The notes below the pieces were generated by a model. The model was not told the DNA's origin. It searched no databases and saw only the letters and a list, made by a program, of their open reading frames with translations. A stretch of DNA of 64,000 nt, taken from NCBI RefSeq assembly GCF_000380485.1, contig NZ_AQYG01000051.1, positions 372,001 through 436,000 of the forward strand, given 5' to 3'. Position numbers and translations under genes: made by a program. This document shows positions 1-9,135 of this stretch, one piece after another (position 1 is the first letter of the stretch; the number at the start of each line of letters is the position of its first letter). This DNA comes from Jongsikchunia kroppenstedtii DSM 45133. GTDB lineage: Bacteria; Actinomycetota; Actinomycetes; Mycobacteriales; Mycobacteriaceae.

Positions 1-298
1 GGATACGCGCGTTGTCACGCCACGCTCGGGCGAACGGATAGGCAAAGGTCGACGGGATCGCGGTCGCCAGATTGACGACGGCGTCGTGCCCCTCGAACGC
101 CCGTGTCATGCCGTCGACGTCGAAAATCGACACGAACACCGGCACCGCACCCATCTCCGCGACCACTCCGGCCTTCTCTCGGGTGCGTACCATCGCCGAG
201 ACCTGATGCCCTGCCTCGATCAACGCCCGCACCGCGTGCGGTCCGATCGCGCCGGTAGCACCGGTGACAAACACTCGCTTCGCAGTTCGATCTGGCAT
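1..298 (-). CDS. NAD(P)-dependent epimerase/NmrA-like protein, 3' part cut by window edge
   Basis: The minus strand reads an uninterrupted frame from an ATG at 296-298 to the window edge. The N-terminus is a Rossmann beta-alpha-beta nucleotide-binding start: VFVTGATGAIGPHAVRALI matches the TGxxGxxG NAD(P) signature of atypical short-chain dehydrogenases. This is followed by a variable stretch and a DAVVNLATAIPSTFAYP segment like strand 4 of NAD-dependent epimerases. Only about 99 residues are visible, so substrate and catalytic Tyr-Lys cannot be judged. It is divergent from the MocR regulator with 48 bp between starts, which suggests shared control. Frame and fold are well supported; the specific reaction is unknown. 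Confidence 0.8.
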   Translation of the reverse strand, partial: MPDRTAKRVFVTGATGAIGPHAVRALIEAGHQVSAMVRTREKAGVVAEMGAVPVFVSIFDVDGMTRAFEGHDAVVNLATAIPSTFAYPFARAWRDNARI

Positions 299-346
299 AC
301 GCAGGAACGCTACCGAGACACCGGGCCACGATTAGGCTCCACATTC

Positions 347-1747
347 ATGACAGTTTCGGGTACCACTTCAGGACCGGAAGTGCTCGTCGAGATCGACCGT
401 GGCAGCGCCGAGCCGCTGCATCGACAGTTGACCGCCGGTCTACGGGACGCAGTCCGCTCGGGCCGCCTCGCACCGACATCGCGAATGCCGTCCACGCGGG
501 TACTGGCGGACGATCTCGGAGTGTCGCGGCGGCTCGTGGTCGAGGTCTACACACAGCTGATCGCCGAAGGCTTCCTGACGAGCGCACATGGCGCCGGAAC
601 CTTCGTCGCCGACATCGACACGAACACGCACGCCGAGGCCGCGGACGACCATCACGTCACCCGATACGAGGTCGACTTCGGCACCGGCCTGCCCGACCTC
701 CGAAGCTTCCCCCGAGACCGATGGTTGCGGGCGTTGCGGCACGGACTGTCGCGGCTGCCGTCCGAATCACTCGGATACGTCGCACCGCAGGGACTCCCGG
801 ACACCCGGCAGGCGATCGCCGGCTATCTGCAGAGAACCCGCGGGATCGCCGCGGATCCGGGCCAGATCGTACTGTGCTCCGGCGCGACGCAGGGACTGGG
901 ACTGTTGGCACAGGTGCTGCGCGAGCGCGGCGATGGCACCATTGCGATGGAGGAGCCCGGCTTCTGGCTGCACCGGATCGTCCTACGCCGCAATGGAATC
1001 GACCCGCTTCCCCTGCCCGTCGACGATCACGGATTCGATATCGCGGCGCTGCGCGCGAGTCCGGCAAGAGTGGCGCTGACGACGCCGGCACACCAATGCC
1101 CTACCGGCGTCGTCATGACGGCGCAGCGACGGGCCGACCTGCTGGACTGGGCGCGCGACGGCAATCTGATCATCGAGGACGACTACGACGCCGAATATCG
1201 CTTCGACCGCAGACCGATCGGGGCGCTGCAGGGGCTCGCCGCCGACCGAGTGATCTGCATGGGCACCGCGAGCAAGACGCTCGCGCCGGGTCTGCGGATC
1301 GGGTGGCTGGTCCTACCGCCTGCGCTGGTCGATGCGGTCACCCTCTCGAAAGGTATTGCAGACAGCGGAAACTCGGTCATGGACCAGGTTGCGTTCGCGG
1401 AACTGCTCGACTCGGGCGACTACGATCGGCACCTGCGCCAGATGCGGCGCAGATACGCGTCGCGGCGGAGTACCTTGCTCACGATGTTGGGCGAGCACCT
1501 GCCTGCGGCCACGGTGTCAGGAGCGGCCGCGGGCATTCAGCTCGCCGCCGTGTTCCCCGATGGATACGACGTCGAAGAACTCGTACGACGGGCCGCCACG
1601 TCACGAGTGCACGTCGAATCGACGAGACCGTTCTACGCGCACCGGGCCGGCGCACCTCCCGGGCTGCTCCTGAACTACGCCAACGTGACCGAGTCGCAGA
1701 TCATCACGGGCATGACGATTCTCGGCCGCATCGCACGCCAGCTGTGA
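347..1747 (+). CDS. MocR/PdxR-family GntR-aminotransferase transcriptional regulator
   Basis: A 466-residue two-domain regulator. Residues about 15-85 are a winged helix of the GntR type (PSTRVLADDLGVSRRLVVEV), followed by a fold-type I aminotransferase domain. That domain keeps the PLP pocket: GATQGLGLLAQVL, then EDDYDAEYR with the cofactor Asp, and the Schiff-base lysine in MGTASKTLAPGLRIGW. MocR proteins sense PLP or an amino compound and regulate divergent genes. The ATG at 347 is chosen because the open frame further upstream overlaps the divergent epimerase gene and resembles nothing known. The likely target is that divergent gene; the ligand is unknown. Confidence 0.9.
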   Translation: MTVSGTTSGPEVLVEIDRGSAEPLHRQLTAGLRDAVRSGRLAPTSRMPSTRVLADDLGVSRRLVVEVYTQLIAEGFLTSAHGAGTFVADIDTNTHAEAADDHHVTRYEVDFGTGLPDLRSFPRDRWLRALRHGLSRLPSESLGYVAPQGLPDTRQAIAGYLQRTRGIAADPGQIVLCSGATQGLGLLAQVLRERGDGTIAMEEPGFWLHRIVLRRNGIDPLPLPVDDHGFDIAALRASPARVALTTPAHQCPTGVVMTAQRRADLLDWARDGNLIIEDDYDAEYRFDRRPIGALQGLAADRVICMGTASKTLAPGLRIGWLVLPPALVDAVTLSKGIADSGNSVMDQVAFAELLDSGDYDRHLRQMRRRYASRRSTLLTMLGEHLPAATVSGAAAGIQLAAVFPDGYDVEELVRRAATSRVHVESTRPFYAHRAGAPPGLLLNYANVTESQIITGMTILGRIARQL

Positions 1748-1748
1748 T

Positions 1749-3257
1749 TCAGGCGTCCACCCGCACAACCTTTTTCGGATAGCCGCTCGCACCGTCGGGC
1801 ACCGGGTCGGCGGTCTCACTGGTCTGCGTGACGCCCGTCCCGTCGGTCGCCCGAGCCACGATCGTGTGCGTCCCCTTGCCGGCCTGCCACGGCAGCCACC
1901 ATTGCCGCCAGGTGTCGATCGAGTATTCGGGCGCGAGGTTCGCGGTCTGCCAGGCGCCGCCATCGATCTGCACCTCAACGGTTTTGATGCCGCGGTGCTG
2001 CGCCCACGCGGTTCCGGCGATCACCTGGGTACCGCCGCCGACCCGCGCGCCCGACGACGGCGAGTCGATGCGGCAGCCGGTCTTGATCGGCCCCAGCGCC
2101 GACCATCCCCGATCGGTCCAATAGGCGGTCGCCTTGTCGAAACTCGTTATCTCCCAGTCGGTGACCCATTTCGTCGCTGATACGTAGCCGTACAGCCCGG
2201 GGACCACCTGCCGAACCGGATAGCCGTGCTCGGTGGGCAGCGGCTGACCGTTCATCGCGACGGCGAGAATGGCATCGCGGCCGTCGATGAGGGTGGAGAT
2301 CGGCGTGCCGGCCGTCCAGCCGTCCACGCTGCGCGAGAGCAGCATGTTGGCGCCCGGCTGCACGCCCACCGAATCCAGAATCGGCTTGATCGGGATGCCG
2401 GTCCATACCGCATTGCCGATCAGGTCGCCGCCGACCTCGTTCGACACGCAGGTGAGCGTGACCGCTCGCTGCACCGCGGCCATCGACACCAGGTCGTTCC
2501 AGGTGATGGTCCGCGGCCGATCGACCATGCCGTGGATCTTGAGCCGCCACTCGCCGGTCGTCATCTGCGGCACCTGCAGCGCGGTGTCGATCCGGTAGAA
2601 GTCGCCGTTGTCAGTGACATACGGAACCGCGCCGCGCACATTGACGTCGGGCGGAATCGGCGGCGCCGGCGATTGCGGCACCGGCAGGCGTAGCGTGCGT
2701 CGATCGGCCGCCAACTCCGCACTCCGGTCGACCAGCTTGCGACCCAACGCGTACGCGCCGGCCGATGCGGCGGCGAGAATCCCTGCAGCGGCGAAGAATC
2801 GCCGCCGGCTGAGCTCCGGGTCACCGGAGTCGATGACGCCGGCGACCGGCCGGTAACCGAGTAGCAGCCGTAGCACCACCACCCCGACCACGCCGCCCAG
2901 CAGCGACGGCCAGACGAATGCCCCCGTCGACGTCGGCCGACTCATCGCCGTCACCGCGCCGAATATCGCGAAGGCCGCGATGATCGCCGATCCGATCGGG
3001 CGGCCATTGCGCTCGACCGTCCCGGCGAGGGCCGACAACACCGCGACGAGCACCGCCAGGCAGGCGAACAGGAAGGCCTTGTCGTCGGTGCCGAAGTTGC
3101 TGATCACCCATTCCCGCACCCCGGACGGAGTGCGATCGACGACGGCGCTGCCGACCGCGTAGAACGGCGCCGAATCCCGGCCGACGCCCGCAGCAACCAA
3201 CTGGCCGACGGCCAACGCGACCGCCGCAGCGATCCAACCGGCGAGAACCCGCCGCAT
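1749..3257 (-). CDS. Membrane-anchored molybdopterin-dependent oxidoreductase (sulfite oxidase/YedY-like)
   Basis: Four hydrophobic segments fill the first ~140 residues. A fifth follows SRRRFFAAAG, resembling a twin-arginine anchor, and precedes an extracytoplasmic oxidoreductase domain. The molybdenum ligand is the cysteine in LTCVSNEVGG (about residue 270). The C-terminal ~120 residues fit the Mo-co dimerisation (Ig-like) domain of sulfite oxidases. Mycobacteria carry a similar protein (Rv0218-like). The substrate is unknown. The start is uncertain: ATG at 3257, or GTG at 3269 in frame; both have only a weak GAGG upstream. The gene ends one base after the MocR stop, convergent with it. Confidence 0.85.
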   Translation of the reverse strand: MRRVLAGWIAAAVALAVGQLVAAGVGRDSAPFYAVGSAVVDRTPSGVREWVISNFGTDDKAFLFACLAVLVAVLSALAGTVERNGRPIGSAIIAAFAIFGAVTAMSRPTSTGAFVWPSLLGGVVGVVVLRLLLGYRPVAGVIDSGDPELSRRRFFAAAGILAAASAGAYALGRKLVDRSAELAADRRTLRLPVPQSPAPPIPPDVNVRGAVPYVTDNGDFYRIDTALQVPQMTTGEWRLKIHGMVDRPRTITWNDLVSMAAVQRAVTLTCVSNEVGGDLIGNAVWTGIPIKPILDSVGVQPGANMLLSRSVDGWTAGTPISTLIDGRDAILAVAMNGQPLPTEHGYPVRQVVPGLYGYVSATKWVTDWEITSFDKATAYWTDRGWSALGPIKTGCRIDSPSSGARVGGGTQVIAGTAWAQHRGIKTVEVQIDGGAWQTANLAPEYSIDTWRQWWLPWQAGKGTHTIVARATDGTGVTQTSETADPVPDGASGYPKKVVRVDA

Positions 3258-3383
3258 GCCCTGCGTCACCTCAACCAGTGTCCTCTTCGCGGCGGCTGCC
3301 AGCCGAATTATGACAAGCACGTAAGGAGTGCCCGACCATGCCACTACCGAACGTCCGCGGCGGGTCGCAGGCGCCCGGTCGGT

Positions 3384-3965
3384 TCAGAGGCGGTGTGCCC
3401 GACTGCGCGCGAGGATGTACTCCTCGTCTTTCAGGCGCACGGCAGCCTCGTCCACTGCGACGTCGTGTCCCGCGGCGCACCGCACAACCGCGGACAGCGG
3501 CGCGTCGCAGTCTCGGTGGACCAACTCGATCCCGGTTCGATGATCGTCGCCGAGCGACTCGCCCCATTCCATGAGCGCGACCACGATCGGGAACAGCTTG
3601 CGACCGCGCTCGGTCAGCACGTATTCGTTCCGGGTGCGCTGGCCGGCCTCGCGGTATGGACGCCGCGCCACAATGCCGTCGTCATGAAGCTGCTTGAGCC
3701 GCCCGGCAACGACCGCCTCACTCAGCCCTGTGCGGCGGGCGATCTCATCGAACTTCGTGCCGCCATAGAGCAATTCGCGTATGACGAGCATTGCCGATCG
3801 AGTACCGATCAGATCCAACGCCCGCTCGATGCGGCACCACCCCTTGGACGGCCATCGATCCCGGTCGGCAAACGCACCCAGGCGCTCCAACACGTCATTC
3901 GACTGCGCCGCGTCGACCTCGGCCGCACCCGGATCGGGAGCCGCGGTTCGTTTGGCATCGCTCAT
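3384..3965 (-). CDS. HxlR-family transcriptional regulator
   Basis: A 193-residue protein with a winged helix-turn-helix of the HxlR/MarR-like type at residues ~40-130: CRIERALDLIGTRSAMLVI, then FDEIARRTGLSEAVVAGRL and a wing before EYVLTERGRKL. The C-terminal 60 residues (DCDAPLSAVVRCAAGHDV) contain two cysteines, which in this family sometimes act as redox sensors; that role is not shown here. It is transcribed divergently from the thiolase gene with 109 bp between them, which contain an inverted repeat. Control of the thiolase gene is inferred from this arrangement. Confidence 0.88.
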   Translation of the reverse strand: MSDAKRTAAPDPGAAEVDAAQSNDVLERLGAFADRDRWPSKGWCRIERALDLIGTRSAMLVIRELLYGGTKFDEIARRTGLSEAVVAGRLKQLHDDGIVARRPYREAGQRTRNEYVLTERGRKLFPIVVALMEWGESLGDDHRTGIELVHRDCDAPLSAVVRCAAGHDVAVDEAAVRLKDEEYILARSRAHRL

Positions 3966-3996
3966 ACCCAGACCCTACCTGGCTTTACCTTTCAGT

Positions 3997-4018
3997 AGTT
4001 AGAGCGTAGATTCTAACT
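3997..4018. promoter_or_regulatory. Inverted repeat, candidate HxlR operator
   Basis: The arms AGTTAGA (3997-4003) and TCTAACT (4012-4018) are perfect and separated by 8 bases, close to the midpoint between the HxlR and thiolase start codons. HxlR dimers bind such symmetric sites. The position suggests control of either or both divergent genes. No binding data. Confidence 0.5.
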
Positions 4019-4074
4019 ATGGTTTTCCTTAGCCAGGGAATCATCGGTGATCCAGTCACAGAGAGGCAGTAGCC

Positions 4075-5241
4075 ATGACAAGCGCATACATCGTCGACGC
4101 GGTCCGCACGCCAGTCGCCAAGGGCAAGCCCGGCGGCGCATATTCCGACATACATCCGGTGGACCTGCACGCCCACACGCTCGCAGCTCTCGTCGAACGC
4201 GTCGGCATCGACCCGGCCGTCGTCGATGACGTCATCAGCGGGGCGGTCGGCCAGGTCGGCGAACAATCGGGCAACACCGCCCGCTGGGCGGCACTCGGCG
4301 CCGGCTTCCCCGAATCGGTGCCCGCCGTCACGGTCGACCGCCAGTGTGGGAGCTCGCAGCAGGCACTCCATTTCGCGGCGCAGGGCGTGATCGCCGGGGC
4401 CTATGACGTCGCCATCGCCTCGGGCATCGAATCGATGAGCCGCATCCCGATCGGCTCGCAGTCTGAGGGCAAGAACTTCCGCGGCAACCGCGTCGATGCG
4501 CGCTACGACAACGGCCTTGTCCCCCAAGGCATCAGCGCGGAGCTGATCGCTGACCGGTGGCAGCTGTCACGCTCCGAGTTGGACGAATTCGCCGCCGAGT
4601 CGCATCAGCGGGCGGCTCGGGCATGGAAGGACGGATTGTTCGACTCGCAAATCACGATGGTCAACGACCTCCGTACCGACGAGACCATTCGGCCCGAGTC
4701 GACGGCCGAGACGCTCGCCGGTCTGCGGCTCGCCTTCAAGAACGACTTCTGGGCGCAGCGGTACCCCAACCTCGACTGGCGCGTCACCGCAGGCAACAGC
4801 TCGCCGGTCAACGACGGCGCGGCAGCGGTCCTCATAGCGAGCGATGCAGCTACGGCACGCCTCGGACTGACACCCCGCGCCCGGGTGCAATCGTTCGCCG
4901 TGGCCGGCGACGATCCGGTATTCATGCTCACCGGCATCATTCCGGCGACGCAGAAGGTGCTGGCCAAGGCGGGGCTCACCGTCGACGATATCGACGTGTT
5001 CGAGGTCAACGAGGCCTTCGCGTCGGTGGTGCTCGCTTGGCAACGAGAGATCGGCGCGGACCTTGCGAAGGTCAACATCAACGGCGGCGCTATCGCGATC
5101 GGCCATCCGCTCGGCGCCTCGGGCGGCCGCCTGATGACCACGCTGGTGAACAACCTCGAACAGACCGGCGGACGCTACGGCCTGCAAGTGATGTGTGAGG
5201 CCGGCGGCCTCGCCAACGCGACCATCATCGAAAGGCTCTGA
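4075..5241 (+). CDS. Acetyl-CoA acetyltransferase (thiolase)
   Basis: A 388-residue thiolase, full length. The nucleophilic Cys91 sits in VDRQCGSSQQALHFA. The C-terminal catalytic elements are NEAFASV, the histidine of GHPLGASGGR, and the acid/base cysteine in MCEAGGLANATII. The last motif reads CEAGG where many thiolases have CxGGG, a variation seen in steroid and fatty-acid thiolases. It condenses or cleaves acyl-CoA thioesters in lipid metabolism. The start has a good ribosome site (GAGAGGCAG) 6 bases upstream. No other beta-oxidation gene is adjacent, so the substrate is not inferred. Confidence 0.93.
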   Translation: MTSAYIVDAVRTPVAKGKPGGAYSDIHPVDLHAHTLAALVERVGIDPAVVDDVISGAVGQVGEQSGNTARWAALGAGFPESVPAVTVDRQCGSSQQALHFAAQGVIAGAYDVAIASGIESMSRIPIGSQSEGKNFRGNRVDARYDNGLVPQGISAELIADRWQLSRSELDEFAAESHQRAARAWKDGLFDSQITMVNDLRTDETIRPESTAETLAGLRLAFKNDFWAQRYPNLDWRVTAGNSSPVNDGAAAVLIASDAATARLGLTPRARVQSFAVAGDDPVFMLTGIIPATQKVLAKAGLTVDDIDVFEVNEAFASVVLAWQREIGADLAKVNINGGAIAIGHPLGASGGRLMTTLVNNLEQTGGRYGLQVMCEAGGLANATIIERL

Positions 5242-5328
5242 GCAACAGTAGTTGGTCGGAGCCGCCTGCCGCGGTGGCCGCAGTCGGTGAGCTCTGGTCC
5301 TCCAGTCGTCCGGTGCCCGCCGGATACT

Positions 5329-5344
5329 GCCTCCGTGCGGAGGC
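5329..5344. terminator. Small hairpin between convergent genes
   Basis: A 6-bp GCCTCC/GGAGGC stem with GTGC loop lies between the convergent thiolase and DUF2630 genes. It has no T-run, so a terminator role is a guess from position. The rest of 5242-5366 shows nothing recognisable. Confidence 0.25.
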
Positions 5345-5366
5345 CAGGAATCGTCGCCGCTACCGG

Positions 5367-5597
5367 CTACTGGAGATACGACTCCACGTCGCCGGTCGTC
5401 CGGGCCTGCGCGTGGTCCGGGTTCTCCCCGAATTCCGTGCGGGCCCGGCGCTGCCGGAGCAGATCCCAGCATTGGTCCAATTGATTCTCAAGCGTTCGCA
5501 GTCGCTCGTGCTGATCGGCCGTGGCACCGCTCTCGCGGAGCTGATGCTCTTCGGCGACCAGTGCGTTGATGCGGTCCAGGACTGACTTGTCTTCCAT
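5367..5597 (-). CDS. DUF2630 family small protein
   Basis: A 76-residue acidic, helical protein: MEDKSVLDRINALVAEEHQL followed by a heptad-like region (LRTLENQLDQCWDLLRQRRA) that should form a coiled coil. It matches the DUF2630 family of small actinobacterial proteins, whose function is unknown. The ATG at 5597 is chosen over an upstream in-frame start because GGAGGAG lies 4 bases before it and the family begins exactly here. It is monocistronic, convergent with the thiolase gene. Confidence 0.85.
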   Translation of the reverse strand: MEDKSVLDRINALVAEEHQLRESGATADQHERLRTLENQLDQCWDLLRQRRARTEFGENPDHAQARTTGDVESYLQ

Positions 5598-5711
5598 GAC
5601 GCTCCTCCGCGACTCGACTGCGCTGCCTTTGCTGGGCTGCCCTTTGCAGGTTAGATCCATTCGCGGCCGGACGTCGGGCCTCGCGGGATTCCAGTCCTCG
5701 GCCCCGACACG

Positions 5712-5750
5712 AAAAACTCAGGCCCGGAGGACGAATCCTCCGGGCCTGAG
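5712..5750 (-). terminator. Intrinsic terminator of the tRNA-fMet gene
   Basis: A perfect 15-bp stem (5717-5731 with 5736-5750) closes a UUCG tetraloop in the minus-strand transcript and is followed by TTTTT. It begins 7 bases past the tRNA 3' end, so it ends that transcript. Confidence 0.9.
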
Positions 5751-5756
5751 ACCTAG

Positions 5757-5830
5757 TAGCGGGGACAGGATTTGAACCTGCGACCTCTGGGTTATGAGCC
5801 CAGCGAGCTACCGAGCTGCTCCACCCCGCG
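5757..5830 (-). tRNA. tRNA-fMet (initiator, anticodon CAU)
   Basis: A 74-nt cloverleaf with anticodon CAU in the loop CTCATAA. The anticodon stem carries three consecutive G-C pairs (CTGGG/CCCAG) and the first acceptor position is C opposite U, not a Watson-Crick pair. Both are hallmarks of the bacterial initiator rather than elongator tRNA. The T arm is GTTCAAATC. CCA is not encoded; the discriminator is A. Confidence 0.95.
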
Positions 5831-5929
5831 ATGGTGAACGCAACATTACCGGCGAGAAGCTCTGTGATGCAAATCGATTGATCTACGTCACTTTTCGGGC
5901 CGTTCGCCGCTGGTCAGGCCCATAAATAA

Positions 5930-5963
5930 AGGCGAGGCCCGCGTCGTAACGCGGGCCTCGCCT
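5930..5963 (-). terminator. Intrinsic terminator downstream of the UPF0182 gene
   Basis: A perfect 14-bp stem (5930-5943 with 5950-5963), 6-nt loop, followed on the minus strand by TTTATTTAT. It lies 35 bases past the UPF0182 stop codon and before the tRNA gene, insulating the two. Confidence 0.85.
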
Positions 5964-5998
5964 CATGATCCAGGCCTCGTTGCCGGCCTGATCGGCAC

Positions 5999-8900
5999 TT
6001 ACTTGTTGACCAACCCCTCGTAGTCGCTCGTCGCAGCCTTGAGGTCGGCCTGCGCCTTCGCCATTCCGGTGTAGTCACCGTTCTGCTGCGCCTGCTGCAA
6101 CGCGTCGAGAGCGCTGTTGATCCGACCGATCACGGCGGTCAGCTGCGGGCTGGCCGCCACCCCGGCACCGCCACCGGGCGCCGGGGTCACCGGCGCAGGC
6201 GGCTGCACCGGCTGCGGAGTCGGTTGGTTGGTATTGCCTTGCGGCTGAGTCGGATTCTGGTTCGGCAACGGCGTGGTCGGGTTGATGCCGACCTGCTGCA
6301 GGGCCTGAGCGACCGTAGAGGCGTATCCCAACGCCCACGGGTTGTTCTTGCCGCCGCCTGCGTAGTACCGCATCAGCACCCGGTACAGCTGCGGATAGGT
6401 GGCGGTGCCATTGGCCTTCACATACATCGGCAGCACGTTCAGGATCCCGTTGTCCCCCACCGGCAATGTCAGCAGGTTGCCCCAGATGATCTGGCCGGTG
6501 TTCTCCAGGTTCTTCCGGTCGGCATTCACTGCCAGAGACGGATCGCTGGGCGTCGTCATCGCCGCGAACGACTGCGTGGGGCCGTCCGTCTGCGTGCCCA
6601 CGGTGCGAATCGTGAACTGTCCGTAGTCCGCCGGATCCGACCCGACCGAGATCTGCGAGGCCATGAAGTCCCGCCGCAGCGCGTTCATCGCCGAACTCAG
6701 CTGGAACTGCGCCTTCCCGCTCTTCGGATCAGAGGCGATGTAGTAGTACGGCGGCTGATCCAGATTCGCCGGATTGTCCGGCTGCGTCGGATCGGCGGGC
6801 ACCGACCAGAAATCGTTGCCGCGGAAGAACGTCTGCGGATCCGACACGTGGTACTTGGCCAGCAGCGCCCGCTGGATCTTGAACAGATCCTCCGGGTATC
6901 GCATGTGGTCGAGCAGTTGTGGATTCTTGTCCAAATCCGATCGCGGCTTCACCGAACCCGGGAACACCTTCATCCAGGTCTTCAGCACCGGATCGGTGTT
7001 GTCGAACTGATACAGCGTCACCTTGCCTGTGTACGCGTCGACGGTCGCCTTGACCGAGTTACGTACATAGGACACTTGACGATTCGTCTGTGTCCTGCCG
7101 GTCTGCCCCTGATTCAGCTCCTGCGCGTCGGCCGTCGCATCCTGCAGCGACATCTTCTGCGCATACGGGAACTGGTCCAACGTGGTGTACCCGTCAACGA
7201 TCCACTGGATCTTGCCGTCGATCACCGCCGGGTAGGTCTTCGAATCGACCGTCAGCCACGGCGCCGCCTTCTTGACGCGATCGCGAGGGTCACGGTTGTA
7301 GAGCAGCTTCGAGTCCTTGTTGATGGCCCCCGACAGCAGGAAGTTGCGTTCGGTGTACTTGACCGCATACGCGAACCGGTTGAACCAATTGTTCAGCGGC
7401 ACACCGGTTCCGCCGTCGTAGGTGAAGGTCTGGGCACCGTTGTCGTATTCCTTCTTCTCCCCGTTCGGCGCCCCGACGATGGCGTAGTCCGGACGGACCT
7501 TGGCGATCAACTCGCCGAAGTAGATGCGCGGCTGCTTCACCTGAATGGGCGAATCCTGATAGCCGGGCTTGCCGATCGTGTCCAGGTCGCTCACCAGGAA
7601 GTTGGGCTTACCACCGATCTGCTGGCTGTTGCCGTTGTTATCGGTCGTCGACTGATCGACCTGATTGGCCGGCGCCGCGATGAACCCGTCGCCATGGGTG
7701 TAGACGGTGTGCTTGTTGATCCAGTTCTGCTGATTGGCAGCGAATCTCGTTGGGTCGAGTTCACGCACCGAGACGACGTAGTCGCGCAGGGTGCCGTTCT
7801 GGTCCCGGTAGCGGTCGAGCGACATCTGCTGCGGGAATCCGTAGAAGTTCTCGTTCTGCTCGAGCTGGGTGAACGCGTCCGACAACACATTCGGGTCCAG
7901 GATCCGAATGTTCGAGAGCGTGGCGTTGTCGTTGTTCACCGTCTGGGTATTGGCTGGATTGGTGCCCCAGTCGGTGATCGTGTTGATCTTGTTGTCGGTG
8001 ATTCCGTACGCCTGTTTCGTCGCATCGATGTTGCGGCCGATGTACTCAGCCTCCTTGGCCGCGGCGTTCGGCTTGACCGAGAACTGTTCCAGGATCAGCG
8101 GCCAGCCGACACCGATCACCAACGCCGACAACAGCATCAGCACCGTCGCCAGCGCCGGCACCCGCAGATCGCGCAGCACGATGCCGGCGAAGAAGGCGAC
8201 CGCGCAGATGATGGCGATCGACATCAGGATCAGCTTGGCGGGCAGCACCGCGTTGATGTCGGTGTAGCCGGCGCCGGTGAAGATCGACTGCTTCCGGGTG
8301 CTGGACAACAGGGTGTACCGATCGAGCCAGTACGCGATCGCCTTGAGAATCAAGAAGATTCCGGCGGTCGCGGCGAGCTGGATCCGGGCCGCCTTGGTAA
8401 GCGTTCCACCGCGACCGGCCAGCCGGATACCACCGAACACGTAGTGCGTCAGCAGCGCGAACAGGAATGCGACCACCGTCAGCACGAAGAGGAAGTTCAC
8501 GATGAAGCGGTAGAACGGCAGATCCCAGGCATAGAACCCGGCGTCCAGGTGGAACTGCGGATCCTTGTAACCGATGGTCGTCCCATGCAGAAACTTCTGC
8601 ACGATGGCCCAATTCCCTTGCGCCACCAGGCCGGCGATGAGTCCGACCAGCACGACCGGACCCCAGGTGAACCAGCGCAGATGCCCCATCACCACCGCGC
8701 GGTAGCGCGCGATCGGATCGGCCGGCCCGTTGGCCGGCACGAATACCGGCCGCCAACGGAACGCGAAGAACAGTGACGCGAAGACGATCGCCCCGGCGAT
8801 GATGCCGGTGATCACGAACAGCCAGATCCGCGTCCAGATGATCTTCGTGAACACGTCCTGATAGTTGAGGTCCTTGAACCACAACCAATCGGTGTAGATG

Positions 8901-9013
8901 GCCAGCAGACGCGGACCGACCAGCAGGATGATCAGGATCGCGACGGCGACCCAGATGAGAATCTTGCTGCGACGCGACAGTTTCGGCATGCCTTCTGGAC
9001 CGCGAATACCCAC
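5999..9013 (-). CDS. UPF0182 family large membrane protein (Rv3193c-like)
   Basis: A ~1004-residue protein with seven hydrophobic segments in the first ~310 residues (from KILIWVAVAILIILLVG to LATVLMLLSALVIGVGWPL). A ~600-residue extracytoplasmic domain follows, then a low-complexity Pro/Gln/Asn linker (residues ~920-960) and a short helical tail. This is the UPF0182 layout, universal in actinobacteria and of unknown function. GTG at 9013 is preferred over ATG at 9019: GAAGGG then lies 6 bases upstream, and the protein begins MGIRGPEGMPKLSRRS like its mycobacterial counterparts. It is divergent from the PPA1309-family gene. Confidence 0.92.
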   Translation of the reverse strand: MGIRGPEGMPKLSRRSKILIWVAVAILIILLVGPRLLAIYTDWLWFKDLNYQDVFTKIIWTRIWLFVITGIIAGAIVFASLFFAFRWRPVFVPANGPADPIARYRAVVMGHLRWFTWGPVVLVGLIAGLVAQGNWAIVQKFLHGTTIGYKDPQFHLDAGFYAWDLPFYRFIVNFLFVLTVVAFLFALLTHYVFGGIRLAGRGGTLTKAARIQLAATAGIFLILKAIAYWLDRYTLLSSTRKQSIFTGAGYTDINAVLPAKLILMSIAIICAVAFFAGIVLRDLRVPALATVLMLLSALVIGVGWPLILEQFSVKPNAAAKEAEYIGRNIDATKQAYGITDNKINTITDWGTNPANTQTVNNDNATLSNIRILDPNVLSDAFTQLEQNENFYGFPQQMSLDRYRDQNGTLRDYVVSVRELDPTRFAANQQNWINKHTVYTHGDGFIAAPANQVDQSTTDNNGNSQQIGGKPNFLVSDLDTIGKPGYQDSPIQVKQPRIYFGELIAKVRPDYAIVGAPNGEKKEYDNGAQTFTYDGGTGVPLNNWFNRFAYAVKYTERNFLLSGAINKDSKLLYNRDPRDRVKKAAPWLTVDSKTYPAVIDGKIQWIVDGYTTLDQFPYAQKMSLQDATADAQELNQGQTGRTQTNRQVSYVRNSVKATVDAYTGKVTLYQFDNTDPVLKTWMKVFPGSVKPRSDLDKNPQLLDHMRYPEDLFKIQRALLAKYHVSDPQTFFRGNDFWSVPADPTQPDNPANLDQPPYYYIASDPKSGKAQFQLSSAMNALRRDFMASQISVGSDPADYGQFTIRTVGTQTDGPTQSFAAMTTPSDPSLAVNADRKNLENTGQIIWGNLLTLPVGDNGILNVLPMYVKANGTATYPQLYRVLMRYYAGGGKNNPWALGYASTVAQALQQVGINPTTPLPNQNPTQPQGNTNQPTPQPVQPPAPVTPAPGGGAGVAASPQLTAVIGRINSALDALQQAQQNGDYTGMAKAQADLKAATSDYEGLVNK

Positions 9014-9135
9014 TGTCATCCCTTCGGAAAATCACTGATCGCCGGACCACTGTGTCCGTATTCTGAACACTCTACTGATAGCCGGAACGAGCCGGCCCGG
9101 CGAACGAAACGCATGGGCACCCGACGTGCGGCACA

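Noticed and set aside
6224..8776. 850-residue plus-strand frame antisense to the UPF0182 gene
   Set aside because: No domain, no ribosome site, Arg/His/Leu-biased; explained by codon mirror of the real gene.
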